Part shown: in pieces, positions 63,249 to 64,000 of the stretch
Layout: every line of letters begins with the position of its first letter
How positions within the stretch are numbered: the first letter of the stretch is position 1
From: CAWGET01 sp963821715
GTDB lineage: Bacteria > Bacteroidota > Ignavibacteria > Ignavibacteriales > Melioribacteraceae
Assembly (NCBI GenBank): GCA_963821715.1
Contig: CAWGET010000006.1
Coordinates: 434,001-498,000 of the forward strand
Length of the DNA stretch: 64,000 bases
Direction of reading: 5' to 3'
Translations under genes and position numbers: made by a program
The notes under the pieces: model-generated
What the model was told of the DNA's origin: nothing
The model's input: the letters and a program-made list of their open reading frames with translations, nothing else
Databases searched by the model: none

Positions 63249-64000
63249 TTACGAAAAATTATTTTGTAATATTTTTACCGCTTCATTAATATCATCTTCA
63301 TTTACATCGAGATGCGTTACAGCTCTTATATTACCGATTGAACCAACCGATACTTTTAGTCCGGCTTCATCGCAGCGGGAAATAACTTCTTCAACCGAAA
63401 GCGTTTTTGGTTTGAATACCAATATGTTCGTCTGGACTAAATTAACATCAACTTCAAATTCATCAATCTGAGAAATTCCTTCGGCTAATATTTTCGCGTT
63501 CTGATGATCGACTTTCAGGCGCTCGATATTATTTTTCAGCGCGTATAAACCGGCAGCCGCAATAACTCCAGCCTGTCGCATTCCGCCTCCCCAGCCCTTG
63601 CGAACTCTATATGCCTCTTTAATAAAATCTTTCGGTCCTGCAATTACGGAGCCAATCGGAGCGCCGAGCCCTTTGGACAAACAGCAGGAAACCGAATCAA
63701 AGTGTGAAGCATATTCAGAAGGTGAAATTCCGGTCGCAACTGAAGCGTTCCACAATCTTGCGCCGTCCAAATGAAAGATTAAATTATGTTCTTTGGCAAG
63801 AGCGCTAAGTTCTTTAATATTTTCAATAGGCTGAACGATTCCGCCGGCACGGTTGTGCGTATTTTCAATTTCGATGATCTTCGTCCGCGGCATGTAATAG
63901 GCGTCCTTCGGACGAATATAATTTTTTACATCTTCCGGATCCATTATTCCATTTTTTCCCGGCACCGGAAATAGTTGAATGCCGCTTAATGCTGCCGGAG
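63249..64000 (-). CDS. ltaE: L-threonine aldolase (beta-eliminating lyase), 5' end off the window
   Basis: Partial. The frame runs out of the window at 64000, so about 250 C-terminal residues are visible. PLP-enzyme features: IEIENTHNRAGGIVQPIENI, HLDGARLWNASVATGI (PLP Asp), CCLSKGLGAPIGSVIAGPKD with the PLP-binding Lys, and RKGWGGGMRQAGVIAAAGLY. These are typical of LtaE, which splits threonine to glycine and acetaldehyde. The true start lies beyond the window; an internal GTG near 63965 is not the start. Confidence 0.92.
   Translation of the reverse strand, partial: PAALSGIQLFPVPGKNGIMDPEDVKNYIRPKDAYYMPRTKIIEIENTHNRAGGIVQPIENIKELSALAKEHNLIFHLDGARLWNASVATGISPSEYASHFDSVSCCLSKGLGAPIGSVIAGPKDFIKEAYRVRKGWGGGMRQAGVIAAAGLYALKNNIERLKVDHQNAKILAEGISQIDEFEVDVNLVQTNILVFKPKTLSVEEVISRCDEAGLKVSVGSIGNIRAVTHLDVNEDDINEAVKILQNNFS

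Overview
The window reads as chromosome of a Gram-negative member of the Bacteroidota/Chlorobi supergroup, most likely class Ignavibacteria. The pointers are secreted proteins ending in type IX secretion (T9SS) sorting domains of the SLEQNYPNPFNPSTTIEF type, TonB receptors with carboxypeptidase-like N-terminal domains, a PorV/PorQ-family barrel, a GWxTD protein, a bacillithiol-type deacetylase, mostly weak Shine-Dalgarno sequences and moderate-to-low GC. No rRNA, CRISPR array, phage or complete insertion sequence was seen.

Layout. 0.1-2.0 kb: two envelope-lipid genes (family 9 glycosyltransferase, lipid A-type acyltransferase). 2.1-2.4 kb: a multi-hairpin repeat element whose inverted relative lies at 25.1-25.4 kb. 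2.4-13.3 kb: a secretion block (TonB receptor, 1167-aa T9SS cargo, PorV-like barrel, GWxTD protein) preceded by a second T9SS cargo. 13.6-16.0 kb: tRNA-Gln, a small lipoprotein and a three-gene NHL/DUF2085/membrane operon. 16-25 kb: DASS transporter, beta-hydroxyacid dehydrogenase, BshB1, GatB, aconitase, GmhA and a pyrimidine-nucleoside phosphorylase. 25.7-31.8 kb: PepT, then a tightly overlapping operon (CDF transporter, class A beta-lactamase-like hydrolase, acyl-CoA ligase, secreted unknown). 31.9-36.4 kb: a fungal-type cytosine deaminase, chorismate mutase, an amidase, a GH9 cellulase adjoining a polysaccharide deacetylase, and MsrB. 36.5-39.3 kb: an accessory, partly decayed stretch. 39.5-43.1 kb: glutamine synthetase, enolase, then tRNA-Arg(CCT) followed in its direction of transcription by seven tandem copies of sequence derived from its own 3' half. 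43.3-56.7 kb: a TonB receptor, an M16 peptidase pair, an AddB-like nuclease, a beta-barrel, DUF2461, a thioredoxin-like protein, an M14 peptidase and an ECF sigma factor with a small companion. 56.7-64 kb: rpsU, a LOG protein, secG, tRNA-Met, a FecCD permease, obgE, an exonuclease, a thioesterase and a threonine aldolase cut by the window end.

Two observations cut across the window. First, about ten otherwise well-conserved genes are broken by a single-base shift. Nearly all are +1 at short homopolymers or doublets, so residual sequencing or assembly error is the leading explanation, and the genes are annotated here across the break. Second, the most unusual structure is the tRNA-Arg-derived tandem array at 42617-43065. 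It has a known but rare analogue in the repeats behind E. coli tyrT. The paired multi-hairpin elements are the next most interesting.
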